Positions 39,372 to 52,121 of a stretch of DNA of 64,000 nt are shown here, piece after piece. Below the pieces are notes generated by a model that saw only the letters and a list, made by a program, of their open reading frames with translations, ran no database searches and was not told where the DNA came from. Position 1 is the first letter of the stretch; every line of letters begins with the position of its first letter. Source of the stretch: Sabellastarte sp. h YS-2021 (Eukaryota > Annelida > Polychaeta > Sabellida > Sabellidae); assembly GCA_964017235.1 (NCBI GenBank), contig CAXHLB010000008.1:248001-312000 (forward strand), written 5' to 3'. Both the position numbers and the translations under genes were made by a program.

Positions 39372-42300
39372 TATACCTGGGACGCCATTTTGGCAGGATA
39401 ACTAAGCCAGATATTGGGATGTAATGCTGCAATTTGGGCCAAAGACTGAGGGGGTGGCACCAATAAATATGCAACAGCTTTGGGACTTACAGCTAGCAGT
39501 AAATCCGCTGCAGGGAGATTCTGCGACTTGGGATGAAATATACTGGTAGCAGTAATTCATATATACAGGGGGTCATGTTTCCACCATAACTAAGCCAAAT
39601 ATTGAGATATTATGCTGCAATTTGGTCCAAACACTGAGTAAAAATTACCAATAAAGATGGAGTAGCTTTGACACCTTCGAATTGGGTTAATCTATGTCAC
39701 ATTGCTCTGTAACCTGCGATGGGGTAGTCTAGCTGCATAAAACCCATATACCTGGGACGCCATTTTGGCAGGATAACTAAGCCAGATATTGGGATGTAAT
39801 GCTGCAATTTGGGCCAAAGACTGAGGGGGTGGCACCAATAAATATGCAACAGCTTTGGGACTTACAGCAAGGAGTAAATCCGCTGCAGGGAGATTCTACG
39901 ATTTGAGATGAACTCTACTGGTTGCAGTAATTCATATATACAGGAGGTCATGTTTCCACCATATCTAAGCCAAATATTGAGATATTTTGCTGCAATTTGG
40001 CCTAAACACTAAGTAAAAATTACCAATAAATATGGAATAGCTTTGGCACCTTCGAATTGGGTTAGTCTATGTCACATTGCTCTGTAACCTGCGATGGGGT
40101 AGTCTAGCTGCATAAAACCCATATACCTGGGACGCCATTTTGGCAGGATAACTAAGCCAAATATTGGGATGTAATGCTGCAATTTGGGCCAAAGACTGAG
40201 GGGGTGGCACCAATAAATATGCAACAGCTTTGGGACTTACAGCTAGCAGTAAATCCGCTGCAGGGAGATTCTGCGACTTGGGATGAAATATACTGGTTGC
40301 AGTAATTCATATATACAGGGGGTCATGTTTCCACCATAACTAAGCCAAATATTGAGATATTATGCTGCAATTTGGTCCAAACACTGAGTAAAAATTACCA
40401 ATAAAGATGGAGTAGCTTTGACACCTTCGAATTGGGTTAATCTATGTCACATTGCTCTGTAACCTGCGATGGGGTAGTCTAGCTGCATAAAACCCATATA
40501 CCTGGGACGCCATTTTGGCAGGATAACTAAGCCAGATATTGGGATGTAATGCTGCAATTTGGGCCAAAGACTGAGGGAGTGGCACCAATAAATATGCAAC
40601 AGCTTTGGGACTTACAGCTAGCAGTAAATCCGCTGCAGGGAGATTCTGCGACTTGGGATGAAATATACTGGTAGCAGTAATTCATATATACAGGGGGTCA
40701 TGTTTCCACCATAACTAAGCCAAATATTGAGATATTATGCTGCAATTTGGTCCAAACACTGAGTAAAAATTACCAATAAAGATGGAGTAGCTTTGACACC
40801 TTCGAATTGGGTTAATCTATGTCACATTGCTCTGTAACCTGCGATGGGGTAGTCTAGCTGCATAAAACCCATATACCTGGGACGCCATTTTGGCAGGATA
40901 ACTAAGCCAGATATTGGGATGTAATGCTGCAATTTGGGCCAAAGACTGAGGGGGTGGCACCAATAAATATGCAACAGCTTTGGGACTTACAGCTAGCAGT
41001 AAATCCGCTGCAGGGAGATTCTGCGACTTGGGATGAAATATACTGGTTGCAGTAATTCATATATACAGGGGGTCATGTTTCCACCATAACTAAGCCAAAT
41101 ATTGAGATATTATGCTGCAATTTGGTCCAAACACTGAGTAAAAATTACCAATAAAGATGGAGTAGCTTTGACACCTTCGAATTGGGTTAATCTATGTCAC
41201 ATTGCTCTGTAACCTGCGATGGGATAGTCTAGCTGCATAAAACCCATATACCTGGGACGCCATTTTGGCAGGATAACTAAGCCAGATATTGGGATGTAAT
41301 GCTGCAATTTGGGCCAAAGACTGAGGGGGTGGCACCAATAAATATGCAACAGCTTTGGGACTTACAGCAAGGAGTAAATCCGCTGCAGGGAGATTCTACG
41401 ATTTGAGATGAACTCTACTGGTTGCAGTAATTCATATATACAGGAGGTCATGTTTCCACCATATCTAAGCCAAATATTGAGATATTTTGCTGCAATTTGG
41501 CCTAAACACTAAGTAAAAATTACCAATAAATATGGAATAGCTTTGGCACCTTCGAATTGGGTTAATCTATGTCACATTGCTCTGTAACCTGCGATGGGGT
41601 AGTCTAGCTGCATAAAACCAATATACCTGGGACGCCATTTTGGCAGGATAACTAAGCCAGATATTGGGATGTAATGCTGCAATTTGGGCCAAAGACTGAG
41701 GGGGTGGCACCAATAAATATGCAACAGCTTTGGGACTTACAGCAAGGAGTAAATCCGCTGCAGGGAGATTCTACGATTTGAGATGAACTCTACTGGTTGC
41801 AGTAATTCATATATACAGGAGGTCATGTTTCCACCATATCTAAGCCAAATATTGAGATATTTTGCTGCAATTTGGCCTAAACACTAAGTAAAAATTACCA
41901 ATAAATATGGAATAGCTTTGGCACCTTCGAATTGGGTTAGTCTATGTCACATTGCTCTGTAACCTGCAATAGGGTGGTCTAGCTGCATAAAACCCATATA
42001 CCTGGGGGGCCATTTTGGCAGCATAACTAAGCCAAATATTTGGCTGTAATGCTGCAATTTGGGCCAAAGACTGACGGGGTGGCACCAATAAATATGCAAC
42101 AGCTTTGGGACTTACAGCAAGGAGTAAATCTACTGTAGGAAGATTCTACGATTTGAGATGAACTCTACTGGTTGCAGTAATTCATATATACAGGAGGTCA
42201 TGTTTCCACCATATCTAAGCCAAATATTGAGATATTATGCTGCAATTTGGTCCAAACACTGAGTAAAAATTACCAATAAAGATGGAGTAGCTTTGACACC

Positions 42301-42746
42301 TTCGAATTGGGTTAATCTATGTCACATTGCTCTGTAACCTGCGATGGGGTAGTCTAGCTGCATAAAACCCATATACCTGGGACGCCATTTTGGCAGGATA
42401 ACTAAGCCAGATATTGGGATGTAATGCTGCAATTTGGGCCAAAGACTGAGGGGGTGGCACCAATAAATATGCAACAGCTTTGGGACTTACAGCTAGCAGT
42501 AAATCCGCTGCAGGGAGATTCTGCGACTTGGGATGAAATATACTGGTAGCAGTAATTCATATATACAGGGGGTCATGTTTCCACCATAACTAAGCCAAAT
42601 ATTGAGATATTATGCTGCAATTTGGTCCAAACACTGAGTAAAAATTACCAATAAAGATGGAGTAGCTTTGACACCTTCGAATTGGGTTAATCTATGTCAC
42701 ATTGCTCTGTAACCTGCGATGGGGTAGTCTAGCTGCATAAAACCCA
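39372..42746. repeat. Mixed segment: B, Ca, E, F, A, C-variant, Cb, D, B
   Basis: Units 106-114 are not duplicated as a block. The segment contains unit 110 (A with a private A at 41224) and the unique C-class recombinant at 41247. It lies between two amplified regions and looks like a junction zone. Confidence 0.8.
41247..41621. repeat. Unique C-class recombinant (319A) with A-type end
   Basis: Unit 111 has the C body through 300G but A instead of G at 319 (gttaatc), with the A-type gcgatggg end. Unlike all 17 Ca units it is followed not by E but by a Cb unit with 39G. The switch from C to A sequence lies between 300 and 319. It also has A at unit position 374 (41620), shared only with unit 125. 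Confidence 0.85.
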
Positions 42747-44246
42747 TATACCTGGGACGCCATTTTGGCAGGATAACTAAGCCAGATATTGGGATGTAAT
42801 GCTGCAATTTGGGCCAAAGACTGAGGGGGTGGCACCAATAAATATGCAACAGCTTTGGGACTTACAGCAAGGAGTAAATCCGCTGCAGGGAGATTCTACG
42901 ATTTGAGATGAACTCTACTGGTTGCAGTAATTCATATATACAGGAGGTCATGTTTCCACCATATCTAAGCCAAATATTGAGATATTTTGCTGCAATTTGG
43001 CCTAAACACTAAGTAAAAATTACCAATAAATATGGAATAGCTTTGGCACCTTCGAATTGGGTTAGTCTATGTCACATTGCTCTGTAACCTGCGATGGGGT
43101 AGTCTAGCTGCATAAAACCCATATACCTGGGACGCCATTTTGGCAGGATAACTAAGCCAAATATTGGGATGTAATGCTGCAATTTGGGCCAAAGACTGAG
43201 GGGGTGGCACCAATAAATATGCAACAGCTTTGGGACTTACAGCTAGCAGTAAATCCGCTGCAGGGAGATTCTGCGACTTGGGATGAAATATACTGGTTGC
43301 AGTAATTCATATATACAGGGGGTCATGTTTCTACCATAACTAAGCCAAATATTGAGATATTATGCTGCAATTTGGTCCAAACACTGAGTAAAAATTACCA
43401 ATAAAGATGGAGTAGCTTTGACACCTTCGAATTGGGTTAATCTATGTCACATTGCTCTGTAACCTGCGATGGGGTAGTCTAGCTGCATAAAACCCATATA
43501 CCTGGGACGCCATTTTGGCAGGATAACTAAGCCAGATATTGGGATGTAATGCTGCAATTTGGGCCAAAGACTGAGGGAGTGGCACCAATAAATATGCAAC
43601 AGCTTTGGGACTTACAGCTAGCAGTAAATCCGCTGCAGGGAGATTCTGCGACTTGGGATGAAATATACTGGTAGCAGTAATTCATATATACAGGGGGTCA
43701 TGTTTCCACCATAACTAAGCCAAATATTGAGATATTATGCTGCAATTTGGTCCAAACACTGAGTAAAAATAACCAATAAAGATGGAGTAGCTTTGACACC
43801 TTCGAATTGGGTTAATCTATGTCACATTGCTCTGTAACCTGCGATGGGGTAGTCTAGCTGCATAAAACCCATATACCTGGGACGCCATTTTGGCAGGATA
43901 ACTAAGCCAGATATTGGGATGTAATGCTGCAATTTGGGCCAAAGACTGAGGGGGTGGCACCAATAAATATGCAACAGCTTTGGGACTTACAGCTAGCAGT
44001 AAATCCGCTGCAGGGAGATTCTGCGACTTGGGATGAAATATACTGGTTGCAGTAATTCATATATACAGGGGGTCATGTTTCCACCATAACTAAGCCAAAT
44101 ATTGAGATATTATGCTGCAATTTGGTCCAAACACTGAGTAAAAATTACCAATAAAGATGGAGTAGCTTTGACACCTTCGAATTGGGTTAATCTATGTCAC
44201 ATTGCTCTGTAACCTGCGATGGGGTAGTCTAGCTGCATAAAACCCA
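42747..44246. repeat. 4-unit higher-order repeat Ca-E-F-A, copy 1 (1500 bp)
   Basis: Units 115-118. The F unit has 177A and 275A. The E unit has a private T at 43332 not seen in copies 2 and 3. Confidence 0.9.
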
Positions 44247-45746
44247 TATACCTGGGACGCCATTTTGGCAGGATAACTAAGCCAGATATTGGGATGTAAT
44301 GCTGCAATTTGGGCCAAAGACTGAGGGGGTGGCACCAATAAATATGCAACAGCTTTGGGACTTACAGCAAGGAGTAAATCCGCTGCAGGGAGATTCTACG
44401 ATTTGAGATGAACTCTACTGGTTGCAGTAATTCATATATACAGGAGGTCATGTTTCCACCATATCTAAGCCAAATATTGAGATATTTTGCTGCAATTTGG
44501 CCTAAACACTAAGTAAAAATTACCAATAAATATGGAATAGCTTTGGCACCTTCGAATTGGGTTAGTCTATGTCACATTGCTCTGTAACCTGCGATGGGGT
44601 AGTCTAGCTGCATAAAACCCATATACCTGGGACGCCATTTTGGCAGGATAACTAAGCCAAATATTGGGATGTAATGCTGCAATTTGGGCCAAAGACTGAG
44701 GGGGTGGCACCAATAAATATGCAACAGCTTTGGGACTTACAGCTAGCAGTAAATCCGCTGCAGGGAGATTCTGCGACTTGGGATGAAATATACTGGTTGC
44801 AGTAATTCATATATACAGGGGGTCATGTTTCCACCATAACTAAGCCAAATATTGAGATATTATGCTGCAATTTGGTCCAAACACTGAGTAAAAATTACCA
44901 ATAAAGATGGAGTAGCTTTGACACCTTCGAATTGGGTTAATCTATGTCACATTGCTCTGTAACCTGCGATGGGGTAGTCTAGCTGCATAAAACCCATATA
45001 CCTGGGACGCCATTTTGGCAGGATAACTAAGCCAGATATTGGGATGTAATGCTGCAATTTGGGCCAAAGACTGAGGGAGTGGCACCAATAAATATGCAAC
45101 AGCTTTGGGACTTACAGCTAGCAGTAAATCCGCTGCAGGGAGATTCTGCGACTTGGGATGAAATATACTGGTAGCAGTAATTCATATATACAGGGGGTCA
45201 TGTTTCCACCATAACTAAGCCAAATATTGAGATATTATGCTGCAATTTGGTCCAAACACTGAGTAAAAATAACCAATAAAGATGGAGTAGCTTTGACACC
45301 TTCGAATTGGGTTAATCTATGTCACATTGCTCTGTAACCTGCGATGGGGTAGTCTAGCTGCATAAAACCCATATACCTGGGACGCCATTTTGGCAGGATA
45401 ACTAAGCCAGATATTGGGATGTAATGCTGCAATTTGGGCCAAAGACTGAGGGGGTGGCACCAATAAATATGCAACAGCTTTGGGACTTACAGCTAGCAGT
45501 AAATCCGCTGCAGGGAGATTCTGCGACTTGGGATGAAATATACTGGTTGCAGTAATTCATATATACAGGGGGTCATGTTTCCACCATAACTAAGCCAAAT
45601 ATTGAGATATTATGCTGCAATTTGGTCCAAACACTGAGTAAAAATTACCAATAAAGATGGAGTAGCTTTGACACCTTCGAATTGGGTTAATCTATGTCAC
45701 ATTGCTCTGTAACCTGCGATGGGGTAGTCTAGCTGCATAAAACCCA
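44247..45746. repeat. 4-unit higher-order repeat Ca-E-F-A, copy 2
   Basis: Units 119-122 match copy 1 at 1500-bp offset, except for the private change of copy 1. Confidence 0.9.
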
Positions 45747-47246
45747 TATACCTGGGACGCCATTTTGGCAGGATAACTAAGCCAGATATTGGGATGTAAT
45801 GCTGCAATTTGGGCCAAAGACTGAGGGGGTGGCACCAATAAATATGCAACAGCTTTGGGACTTACAGCAAGGAGTAAATCCGCTGCAGGGAGATTCTACG
45901 ATTTGAGATGAACTCTACTGGTTGCAGTAATTCATATATACAGGAGGTCATGTTTCCACCATATCTAAGCCAAATATTGAGATATTTTGCTGCAATTTGG
46001 CCTAAACACTAAGTAAAAATTACCAATAAATATGGAATAGCTTTGGCACCTTCGAATTGGGTTAGTCTATGTCACATTGCTCTGTAACCTGCGATGGGGT
46101 AGTCTAGCTGCATAAAACCCATATACCTGGGACGCCATTTTGGCAGGATAACTAAGCCAAATATTGGGATGTAATGCTGCAATTTGGGCCAAAGACTGAG
46201 GGGGTGGCACCAATAAATATGCAACAGCTTTGGGACTTACAGCTAGCAGTAAATCCGCTGCAGGGAGATTCTGCGACTTGGGATGAAATATACTGGTTGC
46301 AGTAATTCATATATACAGGGGGTCATGTTTCCACCATAACTAAGCCAAATATTGAGATATTATGCTGCAATTTGGTCCAAACACTGAGTAAAAATTACCA
46401 ATAAAGATGGAGTAGCTTTGACACCTTCGAATTGGGTTAATCTATGTCACATTGCTCTGTAACCTGCGATGGGGTAGTCTAGCTGCATAAAACCCATATA
46501 CCTGGGACGCCATTTTGGCAGGATAACTAAGCCAGATATTGGGATGTAATGCTGCAATTTGGGCCAAAGACTGAGGGAGTGGCACCAATAAATATGCAAC
46601 AGCTTTGGGACTTACAGCTAGCAGTAAATCCGCTGCAGGGAGATTCTGCGACTTGGGATGAAATATACTGGTAGCAGTAATTCATATATACAGGGGGTCA
46701 TGTTTCCACCATAACTAAGCCAAATATTGAGATATTATGCTGCAATTTGGTCCAAACACTGAGTAAAAATAACCAATAAAGATGGAGTAGCTTTGACACC
46801 TTCGAATTGGGTTAATCTATGTCACATTGCTCTGTAACCTGCGATGGGGTAGTCTAGCTGCATAAAACCAATATACCTGGGACGCCATTTTGGCAGGATA
46901 ACTAAGCCAGATATTGGGATGTAATGCTGCAATTTGGGCCAAAGACTGAGGGGGTGGCACCAATAAATATGCAACAGCTTTGGGACTTACAGCTAGCAGT
47001 AAATCCGCTGCAGGGAGATTCTGCGACTTGGGATGAAATATACTGGTTGCAGTAATTCATATATACAGGGGGTCATGTTTCCACCATAACTAAGCCAAAT
47101 ATTGAGATATTATGCTGCAATTTGGTCCAAACACTGAGTAAAAATTACCAATAAAGATGGAGTAGCTTTGACACCTTCGAATTGGGTTAATCTATGTCAC
47201 ATTGCTCTGTAACCTGCGATGGGGTAGTCTAGCTGCATAAAACCCA
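45747..47246. repeat. 4-unit higher-order repeat Ca-E-F-A, copy 3
   Basis: Units 123-126. The F unit ends with A at position 374 (46870), a change otherwise seen only at 41620. This is the last place in the window where classes A, Ca, E and F occur; to the right they are replaced by G and I. Confidence 0.9.
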
Positions 47247-48371
47247 TATACCTGGGACGCCATTTTGGCAGGATAACTAAGCCAGATATTGGGATGTAAT
47301 GCTGCAATTTGGGCCAAAGACTGAGGGGGTGGCACCAATAAATATGCAACAGCTTTGGGACTTACAGCAAGGAGTAAATCCGCTGCAGGGAGATTCTACG
47401 ATTTGAGATGAACTCTACTGGTTGCAGTAATTCATATATACAGGAGGTCATGTTTCCACCATATCTAAGCCAAATATTGAGATATTTTGCTGCAATTTGG
47501 CCTAAACACTAAGTAAAAATTACCAATAAATATGGAATAGCTTTGGCACCTTCGAATTGGGTTAGTCTATGTCACATTGCTCTGTAACCTGCAATAGGGT
47601 GGTCTAGCTGCATAAAACCCATATACCTGGGGGGCCATTTTGGCAGCCTAACTAAGCCAAATATTTGGCTGTAATGCTGCAATTTGGGCCAAAGACTGAC
47701 GGGGTGGCACCAATAAATATGCAACAGCTTTGGGACTTACAGCAAGGAGTAAATCTACTGTAGGAAGATTCTACGATTTGAGATGAACTCTACTGGTTGC
47801 ATTAATTCATATATACAGGAGGTCATGTTTCCACCATATCTAAGCCAAATATTGAGATATTATGCTGCAATTTGGTCCAAACACTGAGTAAAAATTACCA
47901 ATAAAGATGGAGTAGCTTTGACACCTTCGAATTGGGTTAATCTATGTCACATTGCTCTGTAACCTGCGATGGGGTAGTCTAGCTGCATAAAACCCATATA
48001 CCTGGGACGCCATTTTGGCAGGATAACTAAGCCAGATATTGGGATGTAATGCTGCAATTTGGGCCAAAGACTGAGGGGGTGGCACCAATAAATATGCAAC
48101 AGCTTTGGGACTTACAGCTAGCAGTAAATCCGCTGCAGGGAGATTCTGCGACTTGGGATGAAATATACTGGTAGCAGTAATTCATATATACAGGGGGTCA
48201 TGTTTCCACCATAACTAAGCCAAATATTGAGATATTATGCTGCAATTTGGTCCAAACACTGAGTAAAAATAACCAATAAAGATGGAGTAGCTTTGACACC
48301 TTCGAATTGGGTTAATCTATGTCACATTGCTCTGTAACCTGCGATGGGGTAGTCTAGCTGCATAAAACCCA

Positions 48372-48746
48372 TATACCTGGGACGCCATTTTGGCAGGATA
48401 ACTAAGCCAGATATTGGGATGTAATGCTGCAATTTGGGCCAAAGACTGAGGGGGTGGCACCAATAAATATGCAACAGCTTTGGGACTTACAGCAAGGAGT
48501 AAATCTACTGTAGGAAGATTCTACGATTTGAGATGAACTCTACTGGTTGCAGTAATTCATATATACAGGAGGTCATGTTTCCACCATATCTAAGCCAAAT
48601 ATTGAGATATTTTGCTGCAATTTGGCCCAAACACTAAGTAAAAATTACCAATAAATATGGAATAGCTTTGGCACCTTCGAATTGGGTTAATCTATGTCAC
48701 ATTGCTCTGTAACCTGCGATGGGGTAGTCTAGCTGCATAAAACCCA
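48372..48746. repeat. Class G mosaic unit
   Basis: It is A/C-type to 82 and has the C and D shared changes at 123 and 126. It then has D-specific 135T, 136A, 140T and 144A, followed by C-specific 241T, 265A, 285T, 291A and 300G. At 255-257 it has ccc (255C but not 257T), and from 319 it is A-type. It is thus a C unit with a D patch and an A-type end. Copies are units 130, 136, 143, 146, 153, 156, 162, 165 and 167, all right of 48.3 kb, and each is followed by a unit with 44G. Confidence 0.88.
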
Positions 48747-49121
48747 TATACCTGGGACGCCATTTTGGCAGGATAACTAAGCCAGATATGGGGATGTAAT
48801 GCTGCAATTTGGGCCAAAGACTGAGGGGGTGGCACCAATAAATATGCAACAGCTTTGGGACTTACAGCTAGCAGTAAATCCGCTGCAGGGAGATTCTGCG
48901 ACTTGGGATGAAATATACTGGTTGCAGTAATTCATATATACAGGGGGTCATGTTTCCACCATAACTAAGCCAAATATTGAGATATTATGCTGCAATTTGG
49001 TCCAAACACTGAGTAAAAATTACCAATAAAGATGGAGTAGCTTTGACACCTTCGAATTGGGTTAATCTATGTCACATTGCTCTGTAACCTGCGATGGGGT
49101 AGTCTAGCTGCATAAAACCCA
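48747..49121. repeat. Class I unit (44G)
   Basis: It is class A with G instead of T at 44 (atatgggg). Units 131, 137, 138, 144, 147, 148, 154, 157, 163 and 168, plus the hybrid 166, carry the marker. All lie right of 48.7 kb. Every G is followed by one; in units 138 and 148 a second I follows the first. Confidence 0.9.
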
Positions 49122-49496
49122 TATACCTGGGACGCCATTTTGGCAGGATAACTAAGCCAGATATTGGGATGTAATGCTGCAATTTGGGCCAAAGACTGAG
49201 GGGGTGGCACCAATAAATATGCAACAGCTTTGGGACTTACAGCTAGCAGTAAATCCGCTGCAGGGAGATTCTGCGACTTGGGATGAAATATACTGGTAGC
49301 AGTAATTCATATATACAGGGGGTCATGTTTCCACCATAACTAAGCCAAATATTGAGATATTATGCTGCAATTTGGTCCAAACACTGAGTAAAAATTACCA
49401 ATAAAGATGGAGTAGCTTTGACACCTTCGAATTGGGTTAATCTATGTCACATTGCTCTGTAACCTGCGATGGGGTAGTCTAGCTGCATAAAACCCA

Positions 49497-52121
49497 TATA
49501 CCTGGGACGCCATTTTGGCAGGATAACTAAGCCAGATATTGGGATGTAATGCTGCAATTTGGGCCAAAGACTGAGGGGGTGGCACCAATAAATATGCAAC
49601 AGCTTTGGGACTTACAGCAAGGAGTAAATCCGCTGCAGGGAGATTCTACGATTTGAGATGAACTCTACTGGTTGCAGTAATTCATATATACAGGAGGTCA
49701 TGTTTCCACCATATCTAAGCCAAATATTGAGATATTTTGCTGCAATTTGGCCTAAACACTAAGTAAAAATTACCAATAAATATGGAATAGCTTTGGCACC
49801 TTCGAATTGGGTTAGTCTATGTCACATTGCTCTGTAACCTGCAATAGGGTGGTCTAGCTGCATAAAACCCATATACCTGGGGGGCCATTTTGGCAGCATA
49901 ACTAAGCCAAATATTTGGCTGTAATGCTGCAATTTGGGCCAAAGACTGACGGGGTGGCACCAATAAATATGCAACAGCTTTGGGACTTACAGCAAGGAGT
50001 AAATCTACTGTAGGAAGATTCTACGATTTGAGATGAACTCTACTGGTTGCAGTAATTCATATATACAGGAGGTCATGTTTCCACCATATCTAAGCCAAAT
50101 ATTGAGATATTATGCTGCAATTTGGTCCAAACACTGAGTAAAAATTACCAATAAAGATGGAGTAGCTTTGACACCTTCGAATTGGGTTAATCTATGTCAC
50201 ATTGCTCTGTAACCTGCGATGGGGTAGTCTAGCTGCATAAAACCCATATACCTGGGACGCCATTTTGGCAGGATAACTAAGCCAGATATTGGGATGTAAT
50301 GCTGCAATTTGGGCCAAAGACTGAGGGGGTGGCACCAATAAATATGCAACAGCTTTGGGACTTACAGCTAGCAGTAAATCCGCTGCAGGGAGATTCTGCG
50401 ACTTGGGATGAAATATACTGGTAGCAGTAATTCATATATACAGGGGGTCATGTTTCCACCATAACTAAGCCAAATATTGAGATATTATGCTGCAATTTGG
50501 TCCAAACACTGAGTAAAAATAACCAATAAAGATGGAGTAGCTTTGACACCTTCGAATTGGGTTAATCTATGTCACATTGCTCTGTAACCTGCGATGGGGT
50601 AGTCTAGCTGCATAAAACCCATATACCTGGGACGCCATTTTGGCAGGATAACTAAGCCAGATATTGGGATGTAATGCTGCAATTTGGGCCAAAGACTGAG
50701 GGGGTGGCACCAATAAATATGCAACAGCTTTGGGACTTACAGCAAGGAGTAAATCTACTGTAGGAAGATTCTACGATTTGAGATGAACTCTACTGGTTGC
50801 AGTAATTCATATATACAGGAGGTCATGTTTCCACCATATCTAAGCCAAATATTGAGATATTTTGCTGCAATTTGGCCCAAACACTAAGTAAAAATTACCA
50901 ATAAATATGGAATAGCTTTGGCACCTTCGAATTGGGTTAATCTATGTCACATTGCTCTGTAACCTGCGATGGGGTAGTCTAGCTGCATAAAACCCATATA
51001 CCTGGGACGCCATTTTGGCAGGATAACTAAGCCAGATATGGGGATGTAATGCTGCAATTTGGGCCAAAGACTGAGGGGGTGGCACCAATAAATATGCAAC
51101 AGCTTTGGGACTTACAGCTAGCAGTAAATCCGCTGCAGGGAGATTCTGCGACTTGGGATGAAATATACTGGTTGCAGTAATTCATATATACAGGGGGTCA
51201 TGTTTCCACCATAACTAAGCCAAATATTGAGATATTATGCTGCAATTTGGTCCAAACACTGAGTAAAAATTACCAATAAAGATGGAGTAGCTTTGACACC
51301 TTCGAATTGGGTTAATCTATGTCACATTGCTCTGTAACCTGCGATGGGGTAGTCTAGCTGCATAAAACCCATATACCTGGGACGCCATTTTGGCAGGATA
51401 ACTAAGCCAGATATGGGGATGTAATGCTGCAATTTGGGCCAAAGACTGAGGGGGTGGCACCAATAAATATGCAACAGCTTTGGGACTTACAGCTAGCAGT
51501 AAATCCGCTGCAGGGAGATTCTGCGACTTGGGATGAAATATACTGGTTGCAGTAATTCATATATACAGGGGGTCATGTTTCCACCATAACTAAGCCAAAT
51601 ATTGAGATATTATGCTGCAATTTGGTCCAAACACTGAGTAAAAATTACCAATAAAGATGGAGTAGCTTTGACACCTTCGAATTGGGTTAATCTATGTCAC
51701 ATTGCTCTGTAACCTGCGATGGGGTAGTCTAGCTGCATAAAACCCATATACCTGGGACGCCATTTTGGCAGGATAACTAAGCCAGATATTGGGATGTAAT
51801 GCTGCAATTTGGGCCAAAGACTGAGGGGGTGGCACCAATAAATATGCAACAGCTTTGGGACTTACAGCTAGCAGTAAATCCGCTGCAGGGAGATTCTGCG
51901 ACTTGGGATGAAATATACTGGTAGCAGTAATTCATATATACAGGGGGTCATGTTTCCACCATAACTAAGCCAAATATTGAGATATTATGCTGCAATTTGG
52001 TCCAAACACTGAGTAAAAATTACCAATAAAGATGGAGTAGCTTTGACACCTTCGAATTGGGTTAATCTATGTCACATTGCTCTGTAACCTGCGATGGGGT
52101 AGTCTAGCTGCATAAAACCCA
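49497..52121. repeat. Right-domain block 2: Cb-D-B'-G-I-I-B (7 units)
   Basis: Units 133-139. It equals block 1 with the I unit doubled. Units 135-144 (50247-53996) are repeated as units 145-154 (53997-57746) at 3750-bp offset, which crosses these block borders. Confidence 0.87.

Larger units (their letters stand above)
47247..49496. repeat. Right-domain block 1: Cb-D-B'-G-I-B (6 units)
   Basis: Units 127-132. It opens the right-hand domain. The D unit has two private changes (47648 C, 47802 T). The 2250-bp block is the simplest form of the pattern expanded further right. Confidence 0.88.
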
